DNA of 64,000 bases from Azospirillum oryzae (lineage in GTDB: Bacteria; Pseudomonadota; Alphaproteobacteria; Azospirillales; Azospirillaceae). The translations under genes were made by a program, and so were the position numbers. Of the stretch, positions 16,515 to 25,425 are shown one piece after another. How positions within the stretch are numbered: position 1 is the stretch's first letter; each line of letters begins with the position of its first letter. The notes beneath the pieces were generated by a model. It had not been told where the DNA came from. It was given only the letters and a program-made list of their open reading frames with translations, and searched no databases. The stretch is taken from contig NZ_FXAK01000001.1 in the NCBI RefSeq assembly GCF_900177515.1, positions 124,001 through 188,000 of the forward strand. The letters are read 5' to 3'.

Positions 16515-17822
16515 ATGAGCACCACATCCGCAGCCGCGGCGCCGAACAAGCCGACCAATCAACCGGCCAACCGCCAAAAGGACCGTCTGGACGGCGCCGC
16601 CTGGATGGCGACGCTCGCCGGGATGGCGGGAAGCCTCGTCGCCGTCGGGCTGGCACGCTTCGCCTACTCCCCGCTTGTCCCATCGCTGATCGAGGCGCAC
16701 TGGTTCTCCGCCGGCGACGCCGTGACGCTGGGCGCGGCGAATTTCGCCGGCTATCTGGCCGGTGCCCTGCTCGGGCGACCGATGGCCGGGCTGCTGCCCA
16801 ACCGGGCGCTGCTGCGGCTGCTGATGCTGGCGACGTCGCTCGCCTTCATCGCCTGTGCCTACCCGCTCTCGCTCGGCTGGTTCTTCGCATGGCGCTTCGT
16901 TTCCGGCCTCGCCGGCGGCGCCATCATGGTCCTGGTCGCCACCAGTATCCTGCCCCACATCCCGGCGTCGCGTCGCGGCTTCGTCAGCGGGATGATCTTC
17001 CTGGGCATCGGCCTCGGGATCGCCGCGTCGGGCACCGCCGTGCCGGCATTGATGCGGCTGGGACTGCACGAGACATGGCTGGGGCTGGGCGGGCTGTCGC
17101 TGCTGCTGACCGCCCTGTCCTGGTTCGGCTGGCCGCCTTCCGCCCCGCCGCAGGACATCGCCGCCCCGGCGGTGGAGCATGCGCCGCGCCATGAAGGGGG
17201 TGTCCTGCGCTCGCTCTATGCCGAATATGCGCTGAACGCCCTGGGGTTGGTGCCGGTGATGCTGTTGCTGGTCGATTACGTCGCCCGCGGCCTGCACCAG
17301 GGCGCCGATGTCGGCGCCTATTACTGGGTCCTGTATGGCGTGGCGTCGGTGGCCGGTCCCGTTGCCGCCGGATCGCTGGCCGACCGGATCGGCTATGGCG
17401 CGGCATACCGGATCGCCCTGCTGCTTCAGGCCGTAGCCGTCGCCACGCTGGCGCTCAGCGGCCATCCGCTGGTGGTCGGGGCCGCGACGGTGGTGCTCGG
17501 CGCCCTGACGCCGGGCATCGTCCCGCTGGTGCTGGGCCGCATCCACGAACTGCTGCCGCACGGCCAGACCGAACAGCGCGCGGCCTGGAGTAGGGCCACC
17601 ACCGCCTTCGCCCTGTTCCAGGCGCTGGCAGGCTACGGCTACTCCTACCTCTTCACCCACAGCGGGGAGAGCTATGCCGCCGTCTTCCTGTGCGGCACCG
17701 TCGCTCTGGTGATCGCGCTGGGCGCCGACATCGTCGCCAACGCCCGCCGCCGGCGTCACGCCGGAAAGGATTTGGCCGGGAAGGATCAGACCGCGAAGCC
17801 GGCGGCTGTCATCCGCTCCTGA
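16515..17822 (+). CDS. MFS transporter, YbfB/YjiJ type
   Basis: This is a permease of 435 residues with 12 hydrophobic segments. It carries the family signature [14 protein letters not shown] in the first helix and [19 protein letters not shown] in the second. A hydrophilic, Asn/Pro/Ala-rich leader of about 30 residues precedes helix 1. It is related to the transporter at 4030-5268 but clearly diverged. Location directly after a TetR gene suggests an exporter induced by its substrate. The 3' end overlaps the convergent LysR gene by 37 bases. The substrate is unknown. Confidence 0.83.
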   Translation: MSTTSAAAAPNKPTNQPANRQKDRLDGAAWMATLAGMAGSLVAVGLARFAYSPLVPSLIEAHWFSAGDAVTLGAANFAGYLAGALLGRPMAGLLPNRALLRLLMLATSLAFIACAYPLSLGWFFAWRFVSGLAGGAIMVLVATSILPHIPASRRGFVSGMIFLGIGLGIAASGTAVPALMRLGLHETWLGLGGLSLLLTALSWFGWPPSAPPQDIAAPAVEHAPRHEGGVLRSLYAEYALNALGLVPVMLLLVDYVARGLHQGADVGAYYWVLYGVASVAGPVAAGSLADRIGYGAAYRIALLLQAVAVATLALSGHPLVVGAATVVLGALTPGIVPLVLGRIHELLPHGQTEQRAAWSRATTAFALFQALAGYGYSYLFTHSGESYAAVFLCGTVALVIALGADIVANARRRRHAGKDLAGKDQTAKPAAVIRS

Positions 17823-18721
17823 AACACCGTCTGCAGCAGGGCCAGGAAGGCGCGCACCGCCGGGTTGGTGTGGCGGCTTTCCGGCCAGAGCGCCGTGATG
17901 TTGTTCCGCTCGACCGCGAAGTCCGCCAGGACCGGGACCAGGGCGCCGCGCGCCACATGGGGACCCGCAACGAAGGTCGCGGCCATGCCGATGCCGCCGC
18001 CGGCCGACAGCGCGGCGATCAGCGCGTCGCTGACGTCGACGACGATACCGGCCGGCGGCACCACCTCCACCAGCCGTCCGCCGATGCGGAAAGGCCAGCG
18101 CAGCGCCTGTCCGCTGCTCTGATAGCGCAGGAGGACGGTGTCATGCCCGTCCAGCTCGTTGGGGTGCATCGGCATCCCGCGCGCCGCCAGATAGTCCGGC
18201 GAGGCGAAGCAGCAGAGCCGGTACGGCGCCAGCCGGCGCGACAGCAGCCCGGAGTCCGCCAGTTCGCCGATGCGCACGGCGACGTCGATCCTCTCCTCGA
18301 CGATGTCGACCATCCGGTCGTTCAGGCGCAGATCGACCGTCACCTTGGGGTGGAGCCTGCGGAAGGCCGGCAACGCCGGCGCGATCACATGGACGCCGAT
18401 CGGCAGCGGGGCCGCGACGCGCAGCGGGCCGGACGGCTCCGATCGCGCCGCCATCGCCGCCTGCTCGATCTCCTCCGCGTCGCGCAGCAGCCTCACCGCG
18501 CGTTCATGCAGCTCGCGGCCCTCCGGCGTCAGCATCAGCGAGCGCGTTGTGCGCGTGAACAGCGAGACCCCAAGCCGCTGCTCCAGCCGCTGCACGCTCT
18601 TGCTGACGGCGGAGGGTGAGATCGACAGCGACCGCGCGGCGGCGGTGAAGCTGCCCAGCGATCCGGCGCGCGCGAATGCGATCAGCCCGGTCAGCCGTTC
18701 CAGGCCCATTTGTTCCTTCAT
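17786..18721 (-). CDS. LysR family transcriptional regulator
   Basis: This 311-residue protein has an HTH at about 8-65 ([53 protein letters not shown]) followed by a substrate-binding domain with [14 protein letters not shown], as in the CrgA/PA0477-like branch. The start [10 protein letters not shown] is 106 bases from the divergent zinc-type oxidoreductase, the probable target. Such pairs often respond to quinones or aldehydes. The C-terminus overlaps the upstream MFS gene from the opposite strand. Confidence 0.87.
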   Translation of the reverse strand: MKEQMGLERLTGLIAFARAGSLGSFTAAARSLSISPSAVSKSVQRLEQRLGVSLFTRTTRSLMLTPEGRELHERAVRLLRDAEEIEQAAMAARSEPSGPLRVAAPLPIGVHVIAPALPAFRRLHPKVTVDLRLNDRMVDIVEERIDVAVRIGELADSGLLSRRLAPYRLCCFASPDYLAARGMPMHPNELDGHDTVLLRYQSSGQALRWPFRIGGRLVEVVPPAGIVVDVSDALIAALSAGGGIGMAATFVAGPHVARGALVPVLADFAVERNNITALWPESRHTNPAVRAFLALLQTVFQERMTAAGFAV

Positions 18722-18724
18722 GGC

Positions 18725-18757
18725 ATAATTGAACAGATGTTGAGGCCGATTATCAAT
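18725..18757. promoter_or_regulatory. putative LysR binding region (ATTGA-N20-TCAAT dyad)
   Basis: An AT-rich island in the 106-base divergent region contains ATTGA at 18728-18732 and TCAAT at 18753-18757, and overlapping ATAAT/ATTAT half-sites. Position directly before the LysR start is right for autoregulation. The base pattern is only suggestive. Confidence 0.35.
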
Positions 18758-18827
18758 CCCGAACCGCCGACCATATGCTCGTCCAGGTCCGATCCATTCC
18801 CTCCGATCCATTCCCAAGGAGCCTGAG

Positions 18828-19844
18828 ATGAGCGAAATGATGAAAGCGGTGCGGCTGCACGCCTTTGGTGGTCCGGAGGTCCTGGTCTATGAAGATGCGC
18901 CGAAACCCCGGCCGAAAGCGGGCGAGGTCCTGGTCCGCGTCCACGCGGTGGGACTCAATCCCCCCGACTGGTATCTGCGCGACGGCTACCGGATGCTTCC
19001 GCCCGAATGGCGGCCGCGCGTGTCCTTCCCCATCATCCCCGGCACCGACATTTCGGGCGTAGTCGAGGCGGTCGGCGATGGAGCCGGGACGGTGGCCGTC
19101 AGCGACGAGGTCTATGCGATGGTCCGCTTTCCCGCCGGCCTTGCCGGCGACAGCCGGGCCTATGCCGAGTATGTCTCGGTCCCGGCATCCGAACTCGGGA
19201 TCAAACCGCGGCGCGTCGACCATGTGCATGCCGCCGCGGCGCCGATGTCTCTGCTGACCGCTTGGCAATTCCTGGTCGATCTCGGCCATGACGAACCGAA
19301 TCCGCTGCAGCCGGACCAGCATCGGCCGGTGCCGCTCGCCGGCAGGACCGTGCTGGTGAACGGCGCCGGCGGTGGCGTCGGCCATCTGGCTCTGCAGATC
19401 GCGAAATGGAAGGGGGCGCACGTCATCGCCGTGGCTTCCGGCCGGCACGGGGCGCTGCTGCGCGATCTCGGCGCCGACGAGGTCATCGATTACACCAGGA
19501 CCAAGCCCGAGGAGGTGGTGCGCGGGGCCGATCTCGTCATCGACGCGGTCGGCGGCCCGGCCACCCGCCGTTTCCTGCCGACTCTGAAGCGCGGCGGCGC
19601 CCTGTTCCCGATCTTCCCGCTGGGCTTCGACGCCGGCATGGAAGCGGCGGAGCTGGGCGTCACCGTGTCGGCCACCCAGGTCCGGTCGAACGGCGCCCAA
19701 TTGACGGAAATCGGAAGGCTCCTCGACGCCGGTACCATCCGCGTGGTGATCGACAGCGTCTTCCCGCTGGCCGACGCGCGAAAGGCACACGAGCGCGCGG
19801 CCGGCGGCCATGTCCAGGGCAAGATCGTCCTCACCGCCGCCTGA
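18828..19844 (+). CDS. NADP-dependent medium-chain oxidoreductase (quinone oxidoreductase-like)
   Basis: This 338-residue member of the MDR superfamily has an N-terminal GroES-like domain ([32 protein letters not shown]) and a Rossmann domain with [25 protein letters not shown]. Zinc-binding cysteines are absent, which places it with zinc-independent quinone oxidoreductases (QOR type) that reduce quinones or alkenals with NADPH. It is divergent from a LysR gene. A ribosome site (AAGGAG) lies about eight bases before the start. The true substrate is unknown. Confidence 0.85.
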   Translation: MSEMMKAVRLHAFGGPEVLVYEDAPKPRPKAGEVLVRVHAVGLNPPDWYLRDGYRMLPPEWRPRVSFPIIPGTDISGVVEAVGDGAGTVAVSDEVYAMVRFPAGLAGDSRAYAEYVSVPASELGIKPRRVDHVHAAAAPMSLLTAWQFLVDLGHDEPNPLQPDQHRPVPLAGRTVLVNGAGGGVGHLALQIAKWKGAHVIAVASGRHGALLRDLGADEVIDYTRTKPEEVVRGADLVIDAVGGPATRRFLPTLKRGGALFPIFPLGFDAGMEAAELGVTVSATQVRSNGAQLTEIGRLLDAGTIRVVIDSVFPLADARKAHERAAGGHVQGKIVLTAA

Positions 19845-19938
19845 CCGCGCGCACGGCAGCCAAGCCCAGGCCGGCCTTGCAACCCCCTTCCCATCCGGAC
19901 CATCCTGACCGGCGGCACCGGAACCAAGAGGAAGAATC

Positions 19939-20379
19939 GTGCAGCCGGAGATCATCGAGATTATTGAAGGACATACGGCGTCGGCGGTGCCGGCCCTGCA
20001 GGTGCTTTGGCCGAAATACGATGCGGCAGAGATGACCCGCATCATCGACACCGTGCTGCGCCCGAACGGCTACCGCCTTGTCGGCATCCTCCCCGAAGCG
20101 GGCGGCCCGGCCGCCTGCGTCATGGGATTCCGCCTGCAATATTCCCTCTGGCTGGGCAAGTCCTTCTACATCGTCGACATGGCGACCCTGCCCGACCAGC
20201 GCGGCCGGGGCTATGCCTCGCTCATCCTCGACTGGGCGAAGGCCGAGGCGGAAAGGCTGGGCTGCGCAGCGCTGCACCTCGATTCCGCTGTCGGTCCGGA
20301 GCGCAGCGACGCCCACCGCGTCTATATGGGCAAGCGCTATCGGATCGGCTGCCACCATTTCGTCCACAAACTGGACTAG
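19939..20379 (+). CDS. GNAT family N-acetyltransferase
   Basis: This is a 146-residue acetyltransferase. The acetyl-CoA-binding motif A is visible as VDMATLPDQRGRGYASLILDW, followed by AKAEAERLGCAALHLDS and the C-terminal strand HHFVHKLD. It starts with GTG behind an AAGAGGAAG ribosome site. The acceptor substrate cannot be inferred. Its stop codon shares the CTAG tetranucleotide with the stop of the convergent hydroxypyruvate isomerase gene. Confidence 0.82.
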   Translation: MQPEIIEIIEGHTASAVPALQVLWPKYDAAEMTRIIDTVLRPNGYRLVGILPEAGGPAACVMGFRLQYSLWLGKSFYIVDMATLPDQRGRGYASLILDWAKAEAERLGCAALHLDSAVGPERSDAHRVYMGKRYRIGCHHFVHKLD

Positions 20380-21167
20380 CGCGCCCCCTCAGCCGCCGCG
20401 CGGTAGGGGGCGAACCAACCCAGCCCATCCAGCGTGGCGGCCCTCGGCCGGTATTCGCAGCCGACGAAGCCGCCATAGCCCAGCCGGTCCAGCTCCGCCA
20501 ACAGGAAGGGCCAGTTCAGTTCCTCGCCGTCCGGCTCGTTGCGCGACGGGACCGAGGCGATCTGGACATGGCCGGTCAGCGGCATCAGCCGGCGTAGCGC
20601 CATGGTCACGTCGCCATGGAGGATCTGCCGGTGATAGAGGTCGAACTGCAGCCGGACATTGGGCAATCCGGCCCCGGCGATCAGCCGCTCGGCAAGGGCG
20701 AAATCGCTCAGGAAATAGCCCGGCATGTCGCGGCCGTTGATCGGCTCCAGCAGCAGCTCGATCCCGCGCGCCGCCAGCGCCTCGCCCGCGTAAGCCACGG
20801 CGCGCCGGTACGAGTCGAGCGCCGCCGGAACGGCGGGATCGGCCAGCCCGGCCATCATGTGCAGCCGGCGGCAGCCCGTCGCCTCCGCATAGTCCAGCGC
20901 CTTGGCGACCCCGGCGCGGAACTCCTCGAACCGCTCCGGCAGGGCGGCCAGCCCGCGCTCCCCGGCGGCCCAGTCGCCGGGCGGCATGTTGAACAGCGCC
21001 TGGGTCAACCCGTTGCGCTCCAGCCGCCGGGCCACCTCGTCCGGCGCATGATCGTAGGGGAAGAGATACTCGACCGCCCGGAATCCGGCATCGGCGGCGG
21101 CGTCGAAGCGGTCCAGGAACGGCCACTCCGTGAACATCATCGTCAGGTTGGCGGCAAAGGCGGGCAT
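20376..21167 (-). CDS. hyi: hydroxypyruvate isomerase family protein
   Basis: This 263-residue TIM-barrel protein of the AP-endonuclease-2 fold has the Hyi pattern: MPAFAANLTMMFTEWPFLDRF at the N-terminus, YLFPYDH, a metal glutamate in LLLEPINGRDMPGYFL, the QFDLYHRQI histidine segment and GCEYRP near the end. Hydroxypyruvate isomerase interconverts hydroxypyruvate and tartronate semialdehyde in glyoxylate metabolism. No glyoxylate carboligase or tartronate semialdehyde reductase is beside it, so the pathway link is from family knowledge only. An alternative start 21 bases upstream (MREPCRA) is possible. Confidence 0.8.
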   Translation of the reverse strand: MPAFAANLTMMFTEWPFLDRFDAAADAGFRAVEYLFPYDHAPDEVARRLERNGLTQALFNMPPGDWAAGERGLAALPERFEEFRAGVAKALDYAEATGCRRLHMMAGLADPAVPAALDSYRRAVAYAGEALAARGIELLLEPINGRDMPGYFLSDFALAERLIAGAGLPNVRLQFDLYHRQILHGDVTMALRRLMPLTGHVQIASVPSRNEPDGEELNWPFLLAELDRLGYGGFVGCEYRPRAATLDGLGWFAPYRAAAEGAR

Positions 21168-21253
21168 GGCGCGGCAGGGCTCCCTCATGGCACGGGCGGC
21201 CCGAAACTGATAAGGGAAGGCAGGCGAAACGATAAGACCAAAGAGACCGGCCA

Positions 21254-21955
21254 ATGACGAAGCCCCTGATGACGAAGCCGGTGCTGACCGCGGTGCTGAC
21301 CGGCAAGGCGGTGCCGTTCGGACGGCCAAACACGCAGAGCGCCATCGGCAAGCAACCGACCGACGCCGCGGTCGCCATCGGCCCGGCCGGGCTGGAGGGC
21401 GACGAGCAGGCCGACCGCCGCAACCATGGCGGGCCGGACAAGGCGGTCCACCATTACCCCTTCGACCATTATGCGGCATGGCGCGCCGACCTGCCCGCCC
21501 CCGCCCCGCTGCTGGATGCCGTCGGCGCCTTCGGCGAGAACCTCTCGACCCAGGGCCTGACCGAGGAGACGGTCTGCGTCGGCGACGTCTTCCGCATCGG
21601 CACGGCGGTCTTGCAGGTCAGCCAGGGGCGCCAGCCCTGCTGGAAGCTGAACCACCGCTTCGGCGTGGCGGACATGGCGCGCCGGGTTCAGGCCACCGGC
21701 CGGACCGGCTGGTATTATCGCGTGCTGGAGCCCGGCATCGCCGCCGCCGGCGACGAGGTCGCCCTGATCGAACGCCCCCTGCCCGACTGGCCGCTGGCCC
21801 GCATCCTGCGCGCCTTCTATCACGATACCGGCGACCTCCCGACGCTGGCCGGCATCGCGGCGCTGGAGCCGCTGGCACCCGGCTGGCGCACGCTGGCCCA
21901 GCGCCGGGTGGAGAGCGGCCGGGTGGAGGATTGGACCAGCCGCCTCGGCGAGTGA
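21254..21955 (+). CDS. MOSC domain-containing protein (YiiM-like)
   Basis: This 233-residue protein matches the stand-alone MOSC family. It shows SAIGKQP, the GLEGDEQADRRNHGGPDKAVHHY block, GENLSTQGL, and the conserved cysteine in SQGRQPCWKLNHRFG that contacts molybdenum cofactor-bound substrates in the family. YiiM-type proteins reduce N-hydroxylated compounds such as hydroxylaminopurine with a redox partner. It lies divergent from hyi with an 86-base gap and ends before a long inverted repeat. Substrate assignment is by family only. Confidence 0.83.
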   Translation: MTKPLMTKPVLTAVLTGKAVPFGRPNTQSAIGKQPTDAAVAIGPAGLEGDEQADRRNHGGPDKAVHHYPFDHYAAWRADLPAPAPLLDAVGAFGENLSTQGLTEETVCVGDVFRIGTAVLQVSQGRQPCWKLNHRFGVADMARRVQATGRTGWYYRVLEPGIAAAGDEVALIERPLPDWPLARILRAFYHDTGDLPTLAGIAALEPLAPGWRTLAQRRVESGRVEDWTSRLGE

Positions 21956-21963
21956 TCCGCGCC

Positions 21964-22011
21964 GTTCGGATTTCCGGACGCCCAAGAGCGGGCGCATCCG
22001 GAAATCCGAAC
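21964..22011. promoter_or_regulatory. 15-bp perfect inverted repeat; candidate tandem DctD sites or terminator
   Basis: The arms GTTCGGATTTCCGGA (21964-21978) and TCCGGAAATCCGAAC (21997-22011) are perfect reverse complements. An inner CGCCC/GGGCG pair extends the stem. No T-run follows, so it is a poor intrinsic terminator for the MOSC gene. Each arm is itself a near-palindrome around GGATTTCC or GGAAATCC. The two centres are 33 bases apart and lie about 80-115 bases before the sigma-54 box of dctA, which suits tandem enhancer sites for DctD. Confidence 0.5.
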
Positions 22012-22083
22012 GGGCGCTGCTCTGACCAACAGTAAAATCGTCATAGATCAATCGCTTGGCAGGCCACCGCCCGCCGATGCGCC

Positions 22084-22100
22084 TTGGCATGCCCGTTGCT
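22084..22100 (+). promoter_or_regulatory. sigma-54 promoter of dctA
   Basis: TTGGCATG-N4-TTGCT matches the -24/-12 consensus TGGCACG-N4-TTGCA with the exact spacing; the -24 GG is at 22086-22087 and the -12 GC at 22098-22099. It lies about 100 bases before dctA. The downstream gene dctD encodes a sigma-54 activator, so the regulatory circuit is complete within the window. Confidence 0.75.
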
Positions 22101-22197
22101 CTTGTCCGGAAGCGTTCCGCCACCCGGTCCCGACCCGTTCGGGGCCGGCTTCCATCGACCGCAATCCGGCCGGCGCGAAAGGTGAGGTAACAGGACA

Positions 22198-23475
22198 ATG
22201 AACAAACAGACGACGCTGATCATCGTCGCCATGCTGCTGGGCATCGTCACCGGCTATGTCTGCAACAGCCTGTTCGACGCGGCCGCGGCCAAGGAGATCG
22301 CCGGCTATTTCGCGATGGTGACGGACATCTTCCTGCGCCTGATCAAGATGATCATCGCGCCGCTGATCTTCGCCACCCTGGTCGCCGGCATGGCCGGCAT
22401 GGGCGACGCCCGCACCGTCGGCCGCATCGGCGGCAAGGCGGTCGGCTGGTTCCTGATGGCGTCCTTCGCGTCGCTGTTCATCGGGCTGATCTTCGCCAAC
22501 CTGCTGCAGCCGGGCGCCAATGTCGGCGTGCCGCTGCCCGATGCGGCGGCCAGCGCCGGCCTGAAGACCTCCGCCCTGAACCTGAAGGATTTCCTCACCC
22601 ACGTCTTCCCGCGCAATTTCTTCGAAGCGATGGCGAACAACGAGATCCTGCAGATCCTGATCTTCTCGGTCTTTGTCGGCCTCGCCATCGGCCAGCTGCG
22701 CGACACCAAGGCCGGCCTGCTCGCCCGCTCGATCGAAGAGGTCGTGCCGGTGATGCTGAAGGTCACCGACTATGTCATGCGCTTCGCCCCCATCGGCGTC
22801 TTCGCCGCCGTCGCCAACGTGGTGACGACGCAGGGCCTCGGCGTCCTGGCCGTCTACGGCAAGTTCATGGGCAGCTTCTATCTGACGCTGGCGGTCCTGT
22901 GGGCGACGCTGATCTTCGCCGGCTTCGTCGTGCTGAAGGGCGAGGTCTTCCGGCTGGTGAAGGCTCTGCGTCAGCCGATGCTGCTGGGCTTCTCCACCGC
23001 GTCCAGCGAATCCGCCTATCCCCGCGTGATGGAAGAACTCAAGGCCTTCGGCGTTAGTGAGCGGGTGATCGGCTTCGTCCTGCCGCTCGGATATTCCTTC
23101 AATCTCGACGGCTCGATGATCTACACGACCTTCGCGTCGCTGTTCATCGCCCAGGCCTATGGCATACCGCTGACGCTGGAACAGCAGATCGTCATGCTGC
23201 TGGTGCTGATGGTGTCGAGCAAGGGCATCGCCGGCGTTCCGCGCTCCTCCCTGGTGGTGGTGGCCGCGGTGCTGCCGATGTTCCACCTGCCGGAGGCCGG
23301 CGTGCTGCTGATCATGGGCATCGACCATTTCCTCGACATGGGCCGCACCGCCACCAACGTGCTGGGCAACGGCATCGCCACCACCGTCGTCGCCAAGTGG
23401 GAGAACGCCATCGGCGCGCAAGAGGACGAAGAGGAGGCCGGCGCCGCCCTGCCCTCCCCCGCCGCTGCCGAGTGA
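22198..23475 (+). CDS. dctA: C4-dicarboxylate/cation symporter DctA
   Basis: This 425-residue member of the dicarboxylate/amino acid:cation symporter family should sit in the inner membrane and import succinate, fumarate and malate with protons or sodium. Visible family features are DIFLRLIKMIIAPLIF in the third helix, the serine-rich loop GFSTASSESAYPRVM, the SFNLDGSMIY segment of helix 7 and MGRTATNVLGNGIAT in helix 8. The acidic tail (EDEEEAG) is not conserved. Gene order dctA-dctB-dctD on one strand, and a sigma-54 promoter upstream, support the dicarboxylate assignment over glutamate. Confidence 0.87.
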   Translation: MNKQTTLIIVAMLLGIVTGYVCNSLFDAAAAKEIAGYFAMVTDIFLRLIKMIIAPLIFATLVAGMAGMGDARTVGRIGGKAVGWFLMASFASLFIGLIFANLLQPGANVGVPLPDAAASAGLKTSALNLKDFLTHVFPRNFFEAMANNEILQILIFSVFVGLAIGQLRDTKAGLLARSIEEVVPVMLKVTDYVMRFAPIGVFAAVANVVTTQGLGVLAVYGKFMGSFYLTLAVLWATLIFAGFVVLKGEVFRLVKALRQPMLLGFSTASSESAYPRVMEELKAFGVSERVIGFVLPLGYSFNLDGSMIYTTFASLFIAQAYGIPLTLEQQIVMLLVLMVSSKGIAGVPRSSLVVVAAVLPMFHLPEAGVLLIMGIDHFLDMGRTATNVLGNGIATTVVAKWENAIGAQEDEEEAGAALPSPAAAE

Positions 23476-23550
23476 CGGGCTGATATCCTGGCCGATTTCC
23501 TGAGGGACCGGTCCCGAAGACGGGCGGGCAATGGGACGGGGGCTTCTGCT

Positions 23551-25425
23551 ATGATGCGGCGGCCCCTTTCCCTGCCCGCCTTTTTCATGCCCGTCACCAG
23601 ACGCCTCCGCACCATCGGCCTTCTGCTGCCGGCCCTCGCCGGTCTGGCCCTGCTTGCCGGCGGCGTCGGCTTCCGCGTCAGCGAAGGGATGGGGTTGGCC
23701 GCCCTGCAGGAGACCGGGCACCACCGGCTCGACCTCTATGCCGGGAGCCTGGAGCGCGAGATCGACAAATACGCCTATTTCCCGGCCACGCTGGGGCTGG
23801 AGCGCGACGTGCTCGACCTCGTCTCCGGCCGCGCCCCGCTGGCCTGGGGACTGAACCGCTATCTGGAGCGGCTGAACGAGCGGGCTGGCACCCTGTCGAT
23901 CTATGTGCTGAACCGCCAGGGCCGGGTGCTGGCCGCCAGCAACTGGAACCGCCCCGACAGCTTCATCGGCGAGGATCTGTCCTACCGCCCCTATTTCGTC
24001 GAGGCCGCCGCCGGCCGCCAGGGCCGCTTCTTCGGCGTCGGCACCACACGGGGGGAGGCCGGCTATTACCTGTCCGCCCCCCTGTCGGAGGACGGCGCCA
24101 TCGTCGGCGTCGCGGTGGTGAAGGTCAGCCTGGAGCAGCTGGAACAGGGCTGGTCGACGGTGGAGGCGCCGGTGCTGGTCACCGACGAGAACGGCGTGGT
24201 CATCCTCGCCTCCGTCCCCTCCTGGAAATTCACCACCCTGCGGCCGATGGACGAGCCGACCCGCCGCCATTTCGACCAGACCCTGCAATACAACGCCCGT
24301 CCGCTGCCGCCGCTGGGCCTGACGCCGGTCAGCCGAATCGCCGAGGATGCCGAACTGGTGCGCCTGCCCCGCCCGCCCGGGGGGCAGTTGGAGGAAACGG
24401 TCTTCCCGGTGTCCGGCGGCTTCCTGGCCCAGACCGCGCCGCTGCACGGCACCGGCTGGACGATGACCGTGCTGTCGCCGGTGGCGCAGGTGACCGGCAT
24501 GGCCTGGACCCGCGCCGCCCTGGCCGCCGTCGGCAGCGCTTTCCTCGGTATCCTGCTGCTGATGTGGATGCAGCGCCGCCGCCACCTGCACGACCTCGAA
24601 CGCAAGGTGGAGGAGCGCACCCGCACCCTGCGCGCCGCCCAGGACGAACTCGTCCATGCCGGCAAGCTGGCGGTGATCGGCCAACTCTCCGCCGGTCTGG
24701 CGCATGAGCTGAACCAGCCGCTGGCGGCGCTGCGCACCCTGTCCGGCAACAGCGTCAAGTTCCTCCAGCGCGGCAATCTGGAGGCGGCGCAAGGCAATCT
24801 GGAGCGCATCGCCGCCCTGGTCGACGCCATGGGCGCCCTGACCAGCCAGCTGAAATCCTTCGCCCGCAAATCCTCCGGCGCCCCCCGCCCGGTGGCGGTG
24901 CGCCGGCCGATCGACAACGCGCTGTTCCTGCTCGACCAGCGGCTGCGGCGCTCCGGCGTCGCCGTTCACCTCGACGTGCCGGAGGAGGTCACGGCGCTCT
25001 GCGACCCCAACCGGCTGGAGCAGGTGCTGGTCAATCTGGTCGCCAACGGCCTGGACGCGCTGGCCGGGCGCGAGGACGGCAGGCTGGCGCTCACCGCCCG
25101 GACGGAGGATGGCCGGGTCCGCATCGACGTCGCCGACAACGGTCCCGGCCTGTCCGCCGACGTGCTGCCCCGCCTGTTCGAACCCTTCTTCACCACCAAG
25201 GAGGGGGCCAAAGAGGGTGGTGGTGGGCTCGGCTTGGGGCTTGCCATCTCGGCCGGGATCGTGCGTGACTTCGGCGGCGCCCTGACCGGGGCGAACGGTC
25301 CGGATGGCGGGGCGGTGTTCACCATCGACCTCCCCGCCGCCACCCCTCCAACCGACCCGTCCGCCACCCTGGCCGCCGTCCAGGCCGGAGACCTCATATG
25401 TCCGACGCTGCCCTCCCCGCCCTGA
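23551..25425 (+). CDS. dctB: C4-dicarboxylate sensor histidine kinase DctB
   Basis: This 624-residue membrane kinase has a first transmembrane helix at about 20-40, a periplasmic double-PDC/Cache sensor of about 270 residues and a second helix at about 320-340. The sensor carries the DctB motifs NWNRPDSFIGEDLSYRPYF and GYYLSAPL. A coiled coil, the dimerisation domain with His385 in SAGLAHELNQPLAAL, and a CA domain (NLVANGLDAL, DNGPGL, GLGLGLAIS) follow. In rhizobia DctB senses periplasmic C4-dicarboxylates and phosphorylates DctD. The 3' end overlaps dctD by 28 bases, which implies translational coupling. The start could also be the ATG 36 bases downstream. Confidence 0.9.
   Translation: MMRRPLSLPAFFMPVTRRLRTIGLLLPALAGLALLAGGVGFRVSEGMGLAALQETGHHRLDLYAGSLEREIDKYAYFPATLGLERDVLDLVSGRAPLAWGLNRYLERLNERAGTLSIYVLNRQGRVLAASNWNRPDSFIGEDLSYRPYFVEAAAGRQGRFFGVGTTRGEAGYYLSAPLSEDGAIVGVAVVKVSLEQLEQGWSTVEAPVLVTDENGVVILASVPSWKFTTLRPMDEPTRRHFDQTLQYNARPLPPLGLTPVSRIAEDAELVRLPRPPGGQLEETVFPVSGGFLAQTAPLHGTGWTMTVLSPVAQVTGMAWTRAALAAVGSAFLGILLLMWMQRRRHLHDLERKVEERTRTLRAAQDELVHAGKLAVIGQLSAGLAHELNQPLAALRTLSGNSVKFLQRGNLEAAQGNLERIAALVDAMGALTSQLKSFARKSSGAPRPVAVRRPIDNALFLLDQRLRRSGVAVHLDVPEEVTALCDPNRLEQVLVNLVANGLDALAGREDGRLALTARTEDGRVRIDVADNGPGLSADVLPRLFEPFFTTKEGAKEGGGGLGLGLAISAGIVRDFGGALTGANGPDGGAVFTIDLPAATPPTDPSATLAAVQAGDLICPTLPSPP

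Noticed and set aside
22048..24969. A 973-codon minus-strand frame across dctA and dctB
   Set aside because: It is antisense to two well-supported genes and has no domain-like segments; it is a GC-bias artefact.
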